This document shows, piece after piece, positions 25,120-36,426 of a stretch of DNA of 64,000 nucleotides. The DNA comes from Nannochloropsis salina CCMP1776 (lineage: Eukaryota > Sar > Eustigmatophyceae > Eustigmatales > Monodopsidaceae). How positions within the stretch are numbered: the first letter of the stretch is position 1; each line of letters opens with the position of its first letter. The notes under the pieces are model-generated. The model saw nothing but the letters and a program-made list of their open reading frames with translations, had not been told where the DNA came from and did not search any database. The translations under genes and the position numbers were made by a program. The DNA lies in assembly GCA_004565275.1 (NCBI GenBank), contig SDOX01000101.1, positions 51,491-115,490 of the forward strand. Reading direction: 5' to 3'.

Positions 25120-26154
25120 TCAGTCTCGAGACCCGTACTCTTTCGAAAATAAAAGCGGCTGCAGTAGTAGCTTAGCCAACCAAGAGTAGTACGAGGGCTT
25201 GTGATGGACATTGTCTGCATGCAGTTCCTTAGGCAGAGACATATTCCAGACGTGAAGTAAAAGCAAGTTGCTGCCCAGCTGGCTGCATTTTGTCTCAAGC
25301 GCTCGGCCAAACTCCAAGAGTCTGTTGTGGGTCTGAGGCTGATTATTCAGATTCAGGGAGGCTGAGGGAAGCAGCCAGATGATCTTACTACAGAACGGCC
25401 TAACAGTATTCACGTAATTGACTACATTATCAGCAAATTGCTCCGCGGTAATATTCAACTTCGCGTCGTGGAGGACAGCGCTCAAGATGCACAAGTCCCT
25501 TTGATAAGTTCCCTCTAGGTACTGCCCGAGGGCCTCCTGGGATGTTGTCGCGCCTGTTGCCGTGGGGAACTCCCGATCGCGCGCGAACTCAACGGGTACG
25601 TACTCGTATGTCCACGTGCCGTTAGTAGCAACGTCGACCACGGATAATAATGCAGCATCGCATCCCGCGCAGTCTGTACAGAAGCCTTTGAGGCCAAACA
25701 CAACAGGGCCCTCCAAAGTTTTGTTCGGCGCAGTCCACACGGTCGCCCGCGGTAGGCTGTAGTACTCGAGGAGTCCACATCGTTTCCCAGTCTTCACAGT
25801 CGTGGGCTGCTGACCATGCATCTCCTTGATTGGCAAGTTCTGTGAGAGACGTTTCATGGTGGAGTCCCCTGCCAACAGGATATGACGTGGCCGTGGATGG
25901 TGCCGGGTCGAGATGCCAATAAAGTCGTGCAGCTTAGACAGCGCATCGCGGCGCTCTCCGTCCTGCAGCTGCCAAGAGGTGTAGTTTCCAATCCAAATGC
26001 CGCGATTGTGGAAAACATGACACTGATCGCTAGCAAATGCTTGTCCGCCTAATAGAGAGACGGCATCGCGGGGAGCAGCTTGCCAGACTACCAAAGAAAG
26101 TACGGCAATGAGTATTGTGATGAAGCAAAGCTGCGACTGAGGCGGCTTTACCAT
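25120..26154 (-). CDS. SGNH/PC-esterase-like (TBL-type) type II membrane protein
   Basis: An intronless frame of 344 residues from the ATG at 26154. The frame stays open further upstream, but a TGTGTAG sits there and the next in-frame ATG would put extra sequence before the anchor, so I prefer this start. Residues 10-24 (CFITILIAVLSLVVW) form the anchor. C45 and the G-x-W that follows, then LLAGDST at 93-99, match the N-terminal block and GDS nucleophile motif of the PC-esterase/trichome-birefringence-like family. DNVHHKPSYY near the C-terminus supplies the D-x-x-H pair of the triad. Relatives add or remove acetyl groups on wall polysaccharides and mucins in the Golgi. The substrate is unknown. 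Residues up to about position 288 are duplicated at 37201-38069, where the C-terminal part is missing. Confidence 0.75.
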   Translation of the reverse strand: MVKPPQSQLCFITILIAVLSLVVWQAAPRDAVSLLGGQAFASDQCHVFHNRGIWIGNYTSWQLQDGERRDALSKLHDFIGISTRHHPRPRHILLAGDSTMKRLSQNLPIKEMHGQQPTTVKTGKRCGLLEYYSLPRATVWTAPNKTLEGPVVFGLKGFCTDCAGCDAALLSVVDVATNGTWTYEYVPVEFARDREFPTATGATTSQEALGQYLEGTYQRDLCILSAVLHDAKLNITAEQFADNVVNYVNTVRPFCSKIIWLLPSASLNLNNQPQTHNRLLEFGRALETKCSQLGSNLLLLHVWNMSLPKELHADNVHHKPSYYSWLAKLLLQPLLFSKEYGSRD

Positions 26155-26537
26155 CTTGGTGTTGACCAGGGTGTAACTCCCGAGGTTTGACACCGCCCGA
26201 GACCCTACACATATGAAATATAAAAACATGATGCACAAGCTGTAAGACGGAGGGGATTATAACATGCAGCATCACATATTTCACCATATTGGTAGTGGAT
26301 CGATAAGATGGAGATTGCGCAAAAATCGTCTCAACTACGCATGCCATCCTCGAGCCAGGGGAGTCATCTCATCTAGGGGTTAACAATGAGGGACACCAAT
26401 CATTGCTGAAATTCCATTCATGAATGACGCTTGAGTATTTTCAAACACTCAATGAACAGGGACTGAGAGGCATGGCCGGGGCCCATGGAGCGAAAGACCT
26501 TAGTCCAACGTGTAGTACTAGATAGTAACCGTTGCTT

Positions 26538-26720
26538 CAAGGCTTGATCTGAGCGTCTAAGCGCCTTTTTTCTTCGTTATTTGATGAAAAAACTTCCTTG
26601 CAGCTTGGCTTTCCTTTCATATCTGCTCTTTATCCTACTGTGTGTGCACAGATCTTCTCCCCGTTGTGATCAAAATACAGTATTCCACTCGATCACTTTT
26701 TCGCCAAAAAACCTAACCAT
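26538..26720 (+). repeat. Dispersed repeat R1 (GAGCGYCTAAGCGCCTT family)
   Basis: It starts CAAGGCTTGATCTGAGCG and ends in TCGATCACTTTTTCGCC. It aligns along its length with the reverse complement of 54235-54400 and with the duplicate at 38453-38635. Shorter pieces lie at 55688-55785 (inverted) and 17060-17106. It has no coding capacity and looks like a small non-autonomous element or old satellite. The core GGCGC-TAGGCGC is partly palindromic. Confidence 0.6.
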
Positions 26721-26909
26721 CGTCCTAACCCTAGTCTCGCTGAGCTTCTCGGCGACGCATACTACAAATGGTAGGAACGACTCGTTCATGCAAGTGATGT
26801 GAACATTAAGATCTCTCCCGTTGCCGCGACCACTCAAGCACCTGACCTCGTACACTTTGCGTCGCGTGTGAAGAAGGCCAAGCATGGGTCGAGGTAGACG
26901 ATTGAATTC

Positions 26910-27607
26910 GATATGCCGATGGAATTTATTGATCAAGTGAGTCAGTAGCATAGGTTCATCGATTTCCATATCAAATCGATGCTTATTTTTCCTAGCTAGC
27001 TCCTCAGCTGCTTCGCAAGTTTCTCGTAGGTCACCATTTTCGTCGAAATGAAGGTTGCTGAATTCAGACATCAACGATGCTTTTTGTGTCTCTCCTCTTA
27101 ATTCGTATTTATCTGTAAGCGCTTGAAAAGCACCAGACCCATCCTTGTTTGAACGTAATTTCTCGATAAGATTCGCTGCCGCTCCCTTCAAGTACTTCTT
27201 GAGAGTGAAGTAACCCTTGACATTCTTTTCATCATAAGATTTTACCTCGTCCCCAGAAATCGGTAACTTGGTTAATCCAACAATGATATCTGCCATTTCT
27301 GGGTCCTTTGCCCCTATGAAGCTTTCAATATCTCTTTTCCAATTATCCCAGTCTTCCAATCTTCCACTGAAGATTGCCATCCGATAATCGTCTGTCTGCT
27401 ATGACTTTAAAGTTATAATCCTGGCCAGCCCAATATTCAGCCTCCAGATCCAATTAATTCCTGTCTTTAATCTAGCAAATCCAATTACCAATTTAAACAG
27501 TCCTGAATCTCTGCAAATCCAATTGCACCAGAGAGATTCAATTTAATCCAGACCTCTATCTCTACAAATCCAATTGCACTGGACATAGGTCGTCGATCAG
27601 TGTCTTT
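26910..27607 (-). mobile_element. Copia 5' fragment (leader and gag), truncated
   Basis: Minus-strand gag N-terminal half (from the MAIFSGRLEDW block to the LLTHLINK block) plus the leader with two 51-bp units. It ends at 26910 against unrelated sequence and at 27607 against a plus-strand LTR piece. It is a broken fragment, duplicated with its flank at 38825-39522. Confidence 0.85.
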
Positions 27608-30600
27608 CACATCCTTTATGGATCCAACAGTCTGTATCACGATGTGCTGATCGCTATTGTATCATGTCAAGGTTTGCGTCCACCTAATCATTTGTATGTT
27701 ATATTATTATACGACAACAGGACTGGCGTCGACCAGTGTCTTTGGTTGTCGATCGTATTGGTTATCTTAGTACGAGATTCTTGGGTGAATCGTTGGTCGA
27801 CATTCTCAGGGAGAAAAGTGATCGTACTGAAGAATCAATTGGGTATTGGGTTACCTGTGGTATTAGTTTGTTTATTCGCATCAGGCTATGGGCCCTAATT
27901 GACCAAACCTTTGAACTGGATAAATAGCAGATTATTCAAGACACTGATCGACGTTCTATTTTGATGCAATTGGATTTGCAGAAATAGAGGTCTGGACGCA
28001 TTTGAATCTCTCTGATGCAATTGGATTTGCAGAGATTCAGGACTGCTTTAATTGGCAATTGGATTTGCTAGATTAAAGGTAGGAAATAATTGTATCTGGA
28101 GGCCTAAGATACGGCTGGCCAGGATTATAATTGCAAAGTCATGGGAGATAAAGATGACTATCGAATGGCAATCTTCAGTGGAAGATTGGAGGATTGGGAC
28201 GCGTGGAAACGCGAGATTGAAAGCTTTATCGGGGCTAAGGACCAGAGATGGCAGATATCATTGTTGGATTAACCAAGTCACCGATTTCTGGGGACGAGGT
28301 AAAATCTTATGATGAGAAGAATGCGAAGAGCTACTTCATTCTCAAGAAGTACTTGAAGGGAGTAGCCGCTAGTTTGATCGAAAAATTTCGTCAAGATAAA
28401 AATGGGGCGGGTGCATTCCGAGCACTCAGAGACAAGTACGAGTTAAGGGGAGAAACTCAAAAGGCATTACTTATGTCTGAATTCAGTCACCTCAATTTCA
28501 ATGAGAATGGTGATCCGGGGGAAACTTTCGAAGCAGCTGAGGAGCTAGCGAGGAAGATGAAGAGTCGTTTTGATATGGATATCAACGATTCCATACTTCT
28601 TACTCACCTAATCAACAAAATTCCATCGGCATATGGAATGGTGGAGGCCGAGCGGGACCTCCTCATAATGGAAACAAATCGGGCCGGTATGAGCGTGTAC
28701 CTGGCAACCCCTACAATGGCCCTGGCAAAGGCGGGCGCATTAGTTACGGACGGGAAATGGAGGCCGTGGAGGCCGTAATGGACGTGGACGTGGGAAAGGA
28801 TTGCACGGTGGCAATGGTTGCCGATACTGTGGAAGTGCAGACCACTGGGGCAATGAATGCCCGAAATCCAACCCAAAAGAACATTCCTACACTTGCCTGC
28901 TAGCTAAGAAAAGGACGGATACAAGCATAAGGCAGATGAAATCGACCCCTGTTATGGTTGATAGCGGAGCTACATCCCATATGAAGAGAGATACTACAGA
29001 TTTGATGATGTTGTCAGGCGACATTATGGTCACGTATATGTAGCAAATGGTGAAAAGCTAGAAGTACATTACATCGGAGACTGGCTCATGGATGTTAAGC
29101 ACAGCGATGGGACTGTTAAAGGTGTAATGTTTTAGGATGTAATTGTCGTACCCAATCTGAGTCGCGATTTATCATCCATGAGCCAGTCTCCGATGTAATG
29201 TACTTCTAGCTTTTCACCATTTGCTACATATACGTGACCATAATGTCGCCTGACAACATCATCAAATCTGTAGTATCTCTCTTCATATGGGATGTAGCTC
29301 CGCTATCAACCATAACAGGGGTCGATTTCATCTGCCTTATGCTTGTATCCGTCCTTTTGTTAGCTAGCAGGCAAGTGTAGGAATGTTCTTTTGGGTTGGA
29401 TTTCGGGCATTCATTGCCCCAGTGGTCTGCGCTTCCACAGTATCGGCAACCATTGCCACCGTGCAATCCTTTCCCACGTCCACGTCCATTACGGCCTCCA
29501 CGGCCTCCATTCCCCCGTCCGACATTGGCAAAAATAGAAAAGGCTGGTGGAAGAATTATTATCCGTTAAGGAAATGGTATAATTCAAAAGGGTGACACAT
29601 GTTTACCGATAAGGAAAGCAGATGACATGTATATGTTAGACTACTACGGCAAACCATGTGAGGAAGCTAATGTACTTAGCTCACCCGAATTATGGCACCA
29701 AGGGTTCGGACACATCAATTATGAGTACCTGAGACAAATGGGCGAAATTGATGATACCGGAGTGCCAAAGGGGATTAAGAAACCTGATGTTTGTGGGACT
29801 TGTGAACGAGCGAAACACACTAAAAAGAGTTTCGGGACCAAATCTAGGGAGAGGGCAAAGAAGCCTCTTGAACTAGTTCATACAGATGTACTTGGACCAG
29901 TCATTTTATCGAATTTATATGCCTTCTATTGGAGAATAGATCAGATCTGGTCATGTGACATTTGAAGAGACATTCCCGGCGAGTGTAAGGCAATCTAACT
30001 ATAGAGTTGAAACTTATCATAATGAGGAAGAAGATGATAAGGATTCTATGAAGACAGTGGGGGCTCATCAGAAGGATGACCAACGACCTGCTGAAGATGA
30101 TGGTAACATCGAAGATGATTTACATCAAGATGAACCCCCCCGATGATCGTAGTATCGATCGTGTCAGGGATGATCCGTCGCAAGTGGGGGCGACAGGATG
30201 GAAAGATACAGATAATATTGTTCGGAACATGAAAAATATGGGACGCACACGGAGCAAGACAAAGGCTCGTGAACATCATCGAATAGATGATGGGTTTGCA
30301 ACCATGGGAGGTAATTTAGCCTTTGCTGCAGCCTCAGAAATTGTCAATGAGGACTATCATTACACGGAAGATGAGAGTGGAGTGCGAGCTGAAAGGAGGA
30401 AAGCCAGGGATGCAGAGTACCAGGCCCACATGAAAAACCGTACCTGGGAGTTAACCACTTTACCAAAGAGAGAACGATGCATCTCGAGTGGCTGGGTTGA
30501 AACTGACAAGCGAGATCAGAATGGTGTTATCGTAAGGAGAAAGGCAAGATTCATTGCGAAGGGGTATAGTCAAGAATATGGGTATGATTACCTCCATACT

Positions 30601-30819
30601 TATGCACCGGTTGCATCGATGACGACTATACGTTTGATGTTGACACTAGCATGCATATTGGATCTGGAACTGGAAAACATGGATACGGGCATAAGGAAAT
30701 CGAATGCCTCGTAAAGAAGAATGGTGGAGGTCGAGCGGGACCTCCTAACAATGGAAACAAATTGGGCCGGTATGAGCGTGTACCTGGCAACCCCTACAAT
30801 GGCCCTGGCAAAGGCGGGC
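27608..30819 (+). mobile_element. Copia mosaic with internal palindrome, broken
   Basis: It begins in the middle of an LTR (27608-27883), then a GGCTATGGGCCC primer-type site, leader, gag, zinc knuckle and protease. Then come an inverted copy of the knuckle-protease part, the GAG-pre-integrase region, the linker and start of reverse transcriptase, and finally a second zinc-knuckle piece that abuts a host gene at 30819/30820. The order is not that of any intact element, so it has been rearranged several times. It is broken throughout. Confidence 0.83.
28746..29521. repeat. Long palindrome, arms about 349 bp
   Basis: 28746-29094 and 29173-29521 are near-perfect reverse complements separated by 78 bp. 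The arms hold Copia zinc-knuckle and protease sequence. The same protein string, with a single K/N difference, can be read on both strands, which shows how similar the arms are. Confidence 0.9.
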
Positions 30820-33088
30820 ACCTTCCCTCAGGAACGACAGTGCTTCCTCCCGGTGACCGACTTTGTGCAGTCCCGCCGCCTGGACCTTCTTGCTCGCGAT
30901 CTCCTTGAGGAGCTGACCCAGACGCTCGCCCTGTCGGGGGTGGGGTACGGGCGGGGGCGACATGGAGGGGGAGGAGGAGGGAGGGAGGGAGGGAGGGAGG
31001 GAGGACGGGGTCGCTGGATCCTGGCCGTCCTTGGCAGGGCCATCCATTTCGGCAAGAGGAGGGAAGGAGGGAGGGAGGGAGGGAGGGAGGGAGGGAGGGA
31101 GGGAGGAAGGAAGGCGAGTCGTTGGGTGTCGTTGGAAGGAGGGGAAGGAGGACAGATGGACTGGGCGAGGACGGAGGTCTGGAGGGAGGGAGGGAGGAAG
31201 CGAGGGAGGGAAGGCATTTAGGATTAAGGTGAGGGTAACAGATCTAGGGAATCCTAGCGCAACCAGTCCTGTGCACGTCATTCTCCTCCTCCTTCCCTCA
31301 TCCCCTCCCTTTCTTCCTCCCTCTCCACCTCCCTCCCTCCCAACCTGTGCCAGAGTCTCTCGTACGCTCAACTCTGCTTCCAGGGTCTTCAAGTGCCGAA
31401 ACTCGCACACTGCTTCCGAAATTTTGCCCTGAGTAAGAAAGGGAGGGAGGGAGGAAGGGAGGAAAGGAGGGAGGGTGGGGAAGGATGAATGTCGAAGACC
31501 CTTACCCTAACCCTAACCCTAACCCAAAGCAGGTAGGAGGCGAGGGATAACAAGAGAGGGCGGAAAAGAGGGGGAACAGATCGAGTGAGGAAGAGCGAAA
31601 GGAAGGCAGGAGGGAGGGAGGGAGGGAAGGGGGGGAGGGAGGGAGGGAAGAGAGGGAGGGAGGGAGGAAGGGCCATGGAGCATCCTGGGGGTGGGCAGGT
31701 CGTCCCCGTTTCCGAAACGGGGGGAAAATGGCGCGAAAATAGGAAAGGAGCCAGGAGGGAAAGAAGGAGAGGAATGGAGGCGGCGTACCTCCTTCTTGAG
31801 GGCAACGGCTTTCGCCTTGCTTTCTCTCACTGCGTCCTGCAGTCGAGCCATTTCCAGGTCGTTGCTTGAAGGGAGGGAAGGAGGGAGGGAGGGAGGCCCC
31901 GGGGCAGGGAAGGGCTCCTCCTTTCCTCCCTCCGACCCTCCTGGGTCTTCTTCGTTCCCCCTCGGCCCTTGGCGTTCGCTAACGTCCTTCCCAACATTTC
32001 TGGGCGCTTCCTCCCCCTCCTCTGTAGGAGAGCCGCAGGCATCCTCCTTGCCCCCGCCATCGCCGCCACCCTCCTCCTCCCCTTCCTCCTTCCACCCCAG
32101 TTACCTCAACTCGTCCTGTAAGTCTGCGGCGGGAACAGGAGGGAGAATCAACGGATCGGAACGGGGTCGGCTCAAGGCGATTGGGGCGTTCTTCCTCCCT
32201 CTCCCTTCTTCCTTCCTCTCCTGTTCGCCTCCTTGCCTCACCCGCATCGAGCACGCCATCTTCGTCGAGGCGCTCGTCCAAGTCCTCTCCCCCTTCCTCC
32301 CGACCTTCCTCCCCTCCTTTCCCCCCTGAAGCCCTGTCGCCCTTCCGGGTATTCAGGGCATCGGACGCCAAGATGTTCGTCTCCGTCCCTGTTTCCTCCC
32401 CCTCGCCCTCAGCCGGGAAGCCCGGGCTGGAGGGAGAAAGAACGCCCAAAGCCAGCTTGCGAGGGGCGGTGGCAGGCACAGAAAGGGAGGCAAAGAGCGT
32501 GTCTGCCAAGGAAGAAGGAGAGGGGGAAGAGTGGGGGACAGAGGGCAGGAGGTTTTAGATGCTACCTCCTGAAATCGCCCCTTGATGCTCACTCCCAGGT
32601 TTTCCATTTTTTCTCCCAGTCGCTCGAATTATCCTCGGGCGTGGCGCATTCCTGAACAGGTCCAACCCCCCGGCCCTCCTTACCCTCTAGTGCCTCCTCT
32701 CCCCCTAGGGCAGCAAGCTCCGCCATCAACGACGGGTCTCGACCAAAGTCTTCAAGAATCTGGACTGGATCCATCATCATTTGCTTTGCAATCCCAGGAA
32801 ATGAGGGGGAAAAATGGACGAGAGAGTCATGGACAGGGTCGTCTGAGACTAAATGCATAGCCTGGGGTCAAGCGTGCACAACACTTGGAGGGCGTGCTCA
32901 AATTCTACACTTGTACTACAATCCTTGCATCGATTTCATCACGTCACAATCAACCATGCCAAAATCTTCCATTTTTTATCCCCTTCATTGCATCTCCTCC
33001 CCGCACGTAAGTCTCTCACCTTCAACAGCTCATCCTCATCGTTCTTCTCCTTGCTGACCCCGTTGTCCTTTTTCCTTCTACCGAACAT
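30820..33088 (-). CDS. CC2D1-like (DM14-domain) gene, 5' exons only, truncated
   Basis: Seven minus-strand exons join in frame: 33088-33020, 32783-32684, 32502-32242, 32123-32105 (19 nt), 31864-31789, 31428-31366, and 30930 down to 30820. All use GT donors and AG acceptors and all phases agree. The start reads MFGRRKKD and is followed by acidic sequence. The second exon holds RDPSLMAELAALGGE. The last three exons give helical DM14-type repeats (SKAKAVALKKE-GKISEAVCEFRHLKTLEAELS, then KKVQAAGLHKVGHREEALSF). DM14 domains of CC2D1/Lgd proteins bind the ESCRT-III subunit Snf7/CHMP4 and regulate endosomal sorting. Coding stops mid-domain where Copia zinc-knuckle sequence begins, so no C2 domain follows here. 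A C2-domain half of the same kind of gene lies at 60927-63881. It is probably non-functional, or expressed as a truncated protein. Exon 3 is less certain than the others. Confidence 0.6.
30960..31220. repeat. (GGGAGG)n/GGGA purine-strand low-complexity intron
   Basis: Runs of GGGAGGGAGG fill the last intron of the CC2D1-like fragment and recur at 31440-31470, 31605-31680, 63540-63600 and 63700-63745. Frames with endless SLPPSLPP or GREGG strings are products of this repeat, not proteins. Confidence 0.85.
31504..31525. repeat. Interstitial telomere repeat (CCCTAA)n in an intron
   Basis: Nearly four units of CCCTAA lie within the intron between the exons at 31864-31789 and 31428-31366 of the CC2D1-like fragment. 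Four similar patches occur in this window. Confidence 0.9.
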
Positions 33089-34353
33089 GGCCTCTTTCAC
33101 AGGGCTCCTTGTTCCTAGGTGCATGAATGCAAACAGATGAAAAATATACATAAGTTAAGACAGGAGAGGCAGGGAGAGGTCAGTTACATGGAGGCGGTGA
33201 GGGGGAGGGGGAGGACTGGGGGAAAGGAGGATGGATGCCTGTTTGTTCAAATGAGTAATATTTGGTTTCACCTTCAAATGCTGACACTACGAAGGGGCTA
33301 CCAAGAATTTCAAGACGTAAAATTTTTCATTCCATGTCCATGACCAACGCAAGACACGCTCAATCGAAAATGTACAAGAGATTAAACTCTCCTCGAGGGG
33401 TCTCGATGGGATGGGGAACATGGTGGCGACGGAACGTCAGCTGACGCAAGCGATATGATGGAAAAAGAACCGATGACGATAACGATATGATGGAAAAGGG
33501 GCCAATGACGATGACGATATGATGGAAGAGGGGTCGATGTCGATGACGATATGATGGAAAAGGGATCGATGTAGATGACGATATGATGGAAGAGGGATCG
33601 ATGACGATGATGATATGATCGAAAAGGGACCTTCGCTTGGCAGGTGGGCGCAGGGCCGTCACCCCTACTAATATTTGTCATTCATGATTAGTGGCAATGA
33701 ATCGTAAGTCAGTCATGACTCATGCATAATACTGCGCCCGCCCTACAGGATCGAATCTGTCCAAGCTAAGGGGGTTCGAAGGGGGCCTAAATGCGAAGGA
33801 GGAACTACGGGTGCCCCTTCGCGGGCTTTGGGGCGAAGCCCCAGGCAATAATGCATTTTGAAGTGTCGAAAACGCATTTCCCGGTCGAAAATCGGAAGCC
33901 CACGTATTTTGTTAGGCCACCCATACTAGCTCAAGCGTCATTCATGGATGAAATCTCACCAATGATTGATGACCCTCATTGGTGACCCCTAGGGGTTACG
34001 ACCCAGGGTGGGCGGCGCTGGGGCTGTGAAATGCAGGGAGTTAAAAATAAGCCAGGCTCATCCTTCTCTGACAACCCCTTTGCGTGCTTGTAGGTATTTT
34101 TCGAACCTCAAGATTTTCCACTCCTAGTTAACATAGATAGATGAAAGAAAAATGCAGTAGAAATCTTCTCAAACTGCGGAAGTTGTCATGAATCTTGCAT
34201 TCCCTGTGCCACATGCAACACAGTTGTTTCCGTCATAAGCGACATTCCACGCTTAAGTAGGTGAAGACGTGGCTTGGCTGACCCAGTCATTTGCATTGCC
34301 GCTTGTCATCGAATCGTCCGGGGGAGGGGGGCCTGTACTGGATATCGCCACAA
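33089..34353. other. Intergenic with a 32-bp minisatellite
   Basis: 33457-33632 holds about five units of 32 bp, each starting GATATGATGGAA, differing at a few positions. Around 33820-33835 GGGCTTTGGGGCGAAGCCC can form a short hairpin. No gene is recognisable. The region right of 33088 should contain the promoter of the CC2D1-like fragment. Confidence 0.55.
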
Positions 34354-35217
34354 CTATTCGCCTAATCGCAACTCTTTTGCTGATCCTATGCACGTGTCAC
34401 AAAACTTGTAGTAGTCGTAGTTGGCTACGAGGTATGCGCGCACCGCTTCTTGTACGTGGTTATTATCCCAAATACACTCCTGACTTTTTACTCGATCTTT
34501 GTTTGTAGGGACAAATACATACTCCCTTTCAATTTTTTTCCGTTCTAATCTCTTTGCCATGTACTGAATGTAACCCGGAAAAGTCTTATTAAACTTATAG
34601 CATTTCAATTCCACGTTTTTGGAATTTGTTAATTGCATAGAAAAGCGATTCATCCATCCACCAACGCACCTACGCACTTGCTGTGGAATGTCTTGTTTGC
34701 AATCAAAAGAAGTATGTGCATGATTACAAAGAGACATGAGGTGATCGACAGGTTCTCTGCATGGGAGATGAAGCTCAAGTGGAAGTGGCCAGGATGTGAA
34801 CTTATTCCAAAAGTTCGCAGGTGCTTCTTGACTAATCCAGTCACAGTTCTCGTACCCAATCTCATCCATAAAATCATAAGGTACTCGTTGGCGGCTGAAA
34901 CCTTTCCTCATCTTCGCGAATGAGTCCTTCATTGCAGCCTCTGAATTTTGAGTCCTTTCATTGACTTGAAAAGCATCGTAAGAATAACCTTTATGTCCAC
35001 AAATTCTCTCAAAATGAACCGCCAGCTCCCCATTTACAGATGTTCCAGCTGTTTTTGCCATGTGGACATGTCCAAATATCCGGGAGGTGCTGATTCGGGA
35101 AGGATGGTACGATGCCTTTTGGATCTCTTTTGAATAAATGGCCAAATATAGAACTGCTGCAAGTGCTAAAAGTAAGAAGAGCCGATAGGTGCGTTTTAGC
35201 TCGTGAGCTTTTCCCAT
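34354..35217 (-). CDS. Sulfotransferase-like type II membrane protein
   Basis: An intronless frame of 287 residues. The N-terminus is basic, and residues 12-28 (RLFLLLALAAVLYLAIY) anchor it. Residues 50-65 (HVHMAKTAGTSVNGEL) are a PAPS P-loop. Residues 151-167 (HLPCREPVDHLMSLCNH) supply the 3'-phosphate arginine R155 and serine S163. Several cysteines in the C-terminal half suggest lumenal disulfides. It shares fold and topology with the protein at 15932-16753 but little sequence, so it is not a recent duplicate and may act on another acceptor. It is clean and probably functional, with a likely role in Golgi sulfation of a polysaccharide or glycoprotein glycan. Confidence 0.82.
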   Translation of the reverse strand: MGKAHELKRTYRLFLLLALAAVLYLAIYSKEIQKASYHPSRISTSRIFGHVHMAKTAGTSVNGELAVHFERICGHKGYSYDAFQVNERTQNSEAAMKDSFAKMRKGFSRQRVPYDFMDEIGYENCDWISQEAPANFWNKFTSWPLPLELHLPCREPVDHLMSLCNHAHTSFDCKQDIPQQVRRCVGGWMNRFSMQLTNSKNVELKCYKFNKTFPGYIQYMAKRLERKKIEREYVFVPTNKDRVKSQECIWDNNHVQEAVRAYLVANYDYYKFCDTCIGSAKELRLGE

Positions 35218-36426
35218 GAGATGGAGGAAGTGCGATGGTATGTCACTTTTTCCTGTGTTATAGATAGTATAGATGGTATGATGTGGTGTATCGCAGTCAC
35301 ATGAGTCGGGGATGTCTACAATGCCAACAGGTCTTACAGAGAATGGGAATGCAGATAAACCAGTATGATAGCAGCGAATAAATCAATGTCCCCGTCGTCT
35401 TATTACCACAATTAATATTTTCCCAAAGGCACTGATCGACGCTAGCACGCTCACATTTCTAGAACAAGGTTGTGTGACGGGGTGGAGTGAGAATGACGGG
35501 GAAGTGTAGCCCCACTAATCGCAACGCTTTACTAAAGGCTGAATTTTTTGTCGCAAAGCACACAATCTGACAAGTAAAAAACCCAAAAAATAAGGGATCA
35601 GCGTCCCGTGTAGAAGATATCTTTGTAATCATTACATGTATATAAAAATATTTTTAGCGTGAAGATTGTCTAGGGCGTTTCTCCCTTTCAAATCCTACCA
35701 CCCAACACCCAGAAATAAACGGCACTCTGAACGATAACGGCTCTCCAATACGTCTCAGCGGCTAGTTGAGCCTTCCGAATGAGATGCTGTATGAGCAGTC
35801 AAACAATGGGGTCGAATAATCGATTACACTTTTTCCAATGAGCGGTGGTGTGACCGAGTCAAGACCGATCACACCCCTGCATGGTTCACTTCTACCATAG
35901 CATGGACCCATCACACGCCAGCATAGACCGATGATATGTCACCGATTACACCTTGGCATAGACCGATCACATGCCACAGCATATAGACCGATCACACCCC
36001 AGCATGGATGGGTTACATTAAGGCAAGTATTGATCACATTCCAGCAAGTATCGATTATATTCTCTGATTCATTGCTGTAGGGAGCTTATATTGCTTTACT
36101 CTTGCCATTTTGTTGTTGCTGCTGCTGTCAAGACACTCGCATACGTCTTCAAGAGCCATCCAGGGATATGATGCAAAGGGACTAACAGGGTGGGCCCTCC
36201 TCCAGCTCTAAAATCTGCAGAGACACTAATAGTGAAGACACATACATAGACACATGCACCACGTCCTTCTCGTCCTCCACCTCTCCCTCCCTCATCCACA
36301 TCCTAAACGGTCACCAACTTTGGCTATGCACTTTTGGTCGCCCCACACATCCGGGTCGCCTAATAATGACATCCTCCGTCTTCGCCAGCCCCGCGGCTTC
36401 GTGTTCAAGAATGACTCACACTTTCT
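35218..36426. other. Intergenic with degenerate tandem repeats
   Basis: 35850-36060 contains six or more degenerate units of roughly 25 bp built on GACCGATCACACCCCAGCAT. A short match to Copia leader (ACTGATCGACGCTAG) lies at about 35430. No gene is recognisable. Confidence 0.45.

Larger units (their letters stand above)
25288..27607. repeat. Segmental duplication 1, left copy
   Basis: This 2.3-kb block recurs in direct orientation at 37201-39522 with only scattered single differences and one extra CG dinucleotide in the right copy. It contains most of the SGNH-type gene, its upstream region, a dispersed repeat and a truncated Copia gag. The left edge lies inside the gene here, and the right edge lies inside Copia leader sequence. 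Confidence 0.93.

Noticed and set aside
26581-26802. Small secreted protein with a hydrophobic start on the plus strand (and its duplicate at 38496)
   Set aside because: It lies within dispersed repeat R1, and its homologous copies elsewhere do not keep the frame.
30745-32655. Large Pro/Ser- or Gly/Arg/Glu-rich proteins on both strands
   Set aside because: They translate (GGGAGG)n low-complexity introns. The splice-supported minus-strand exons explain the coding signal.
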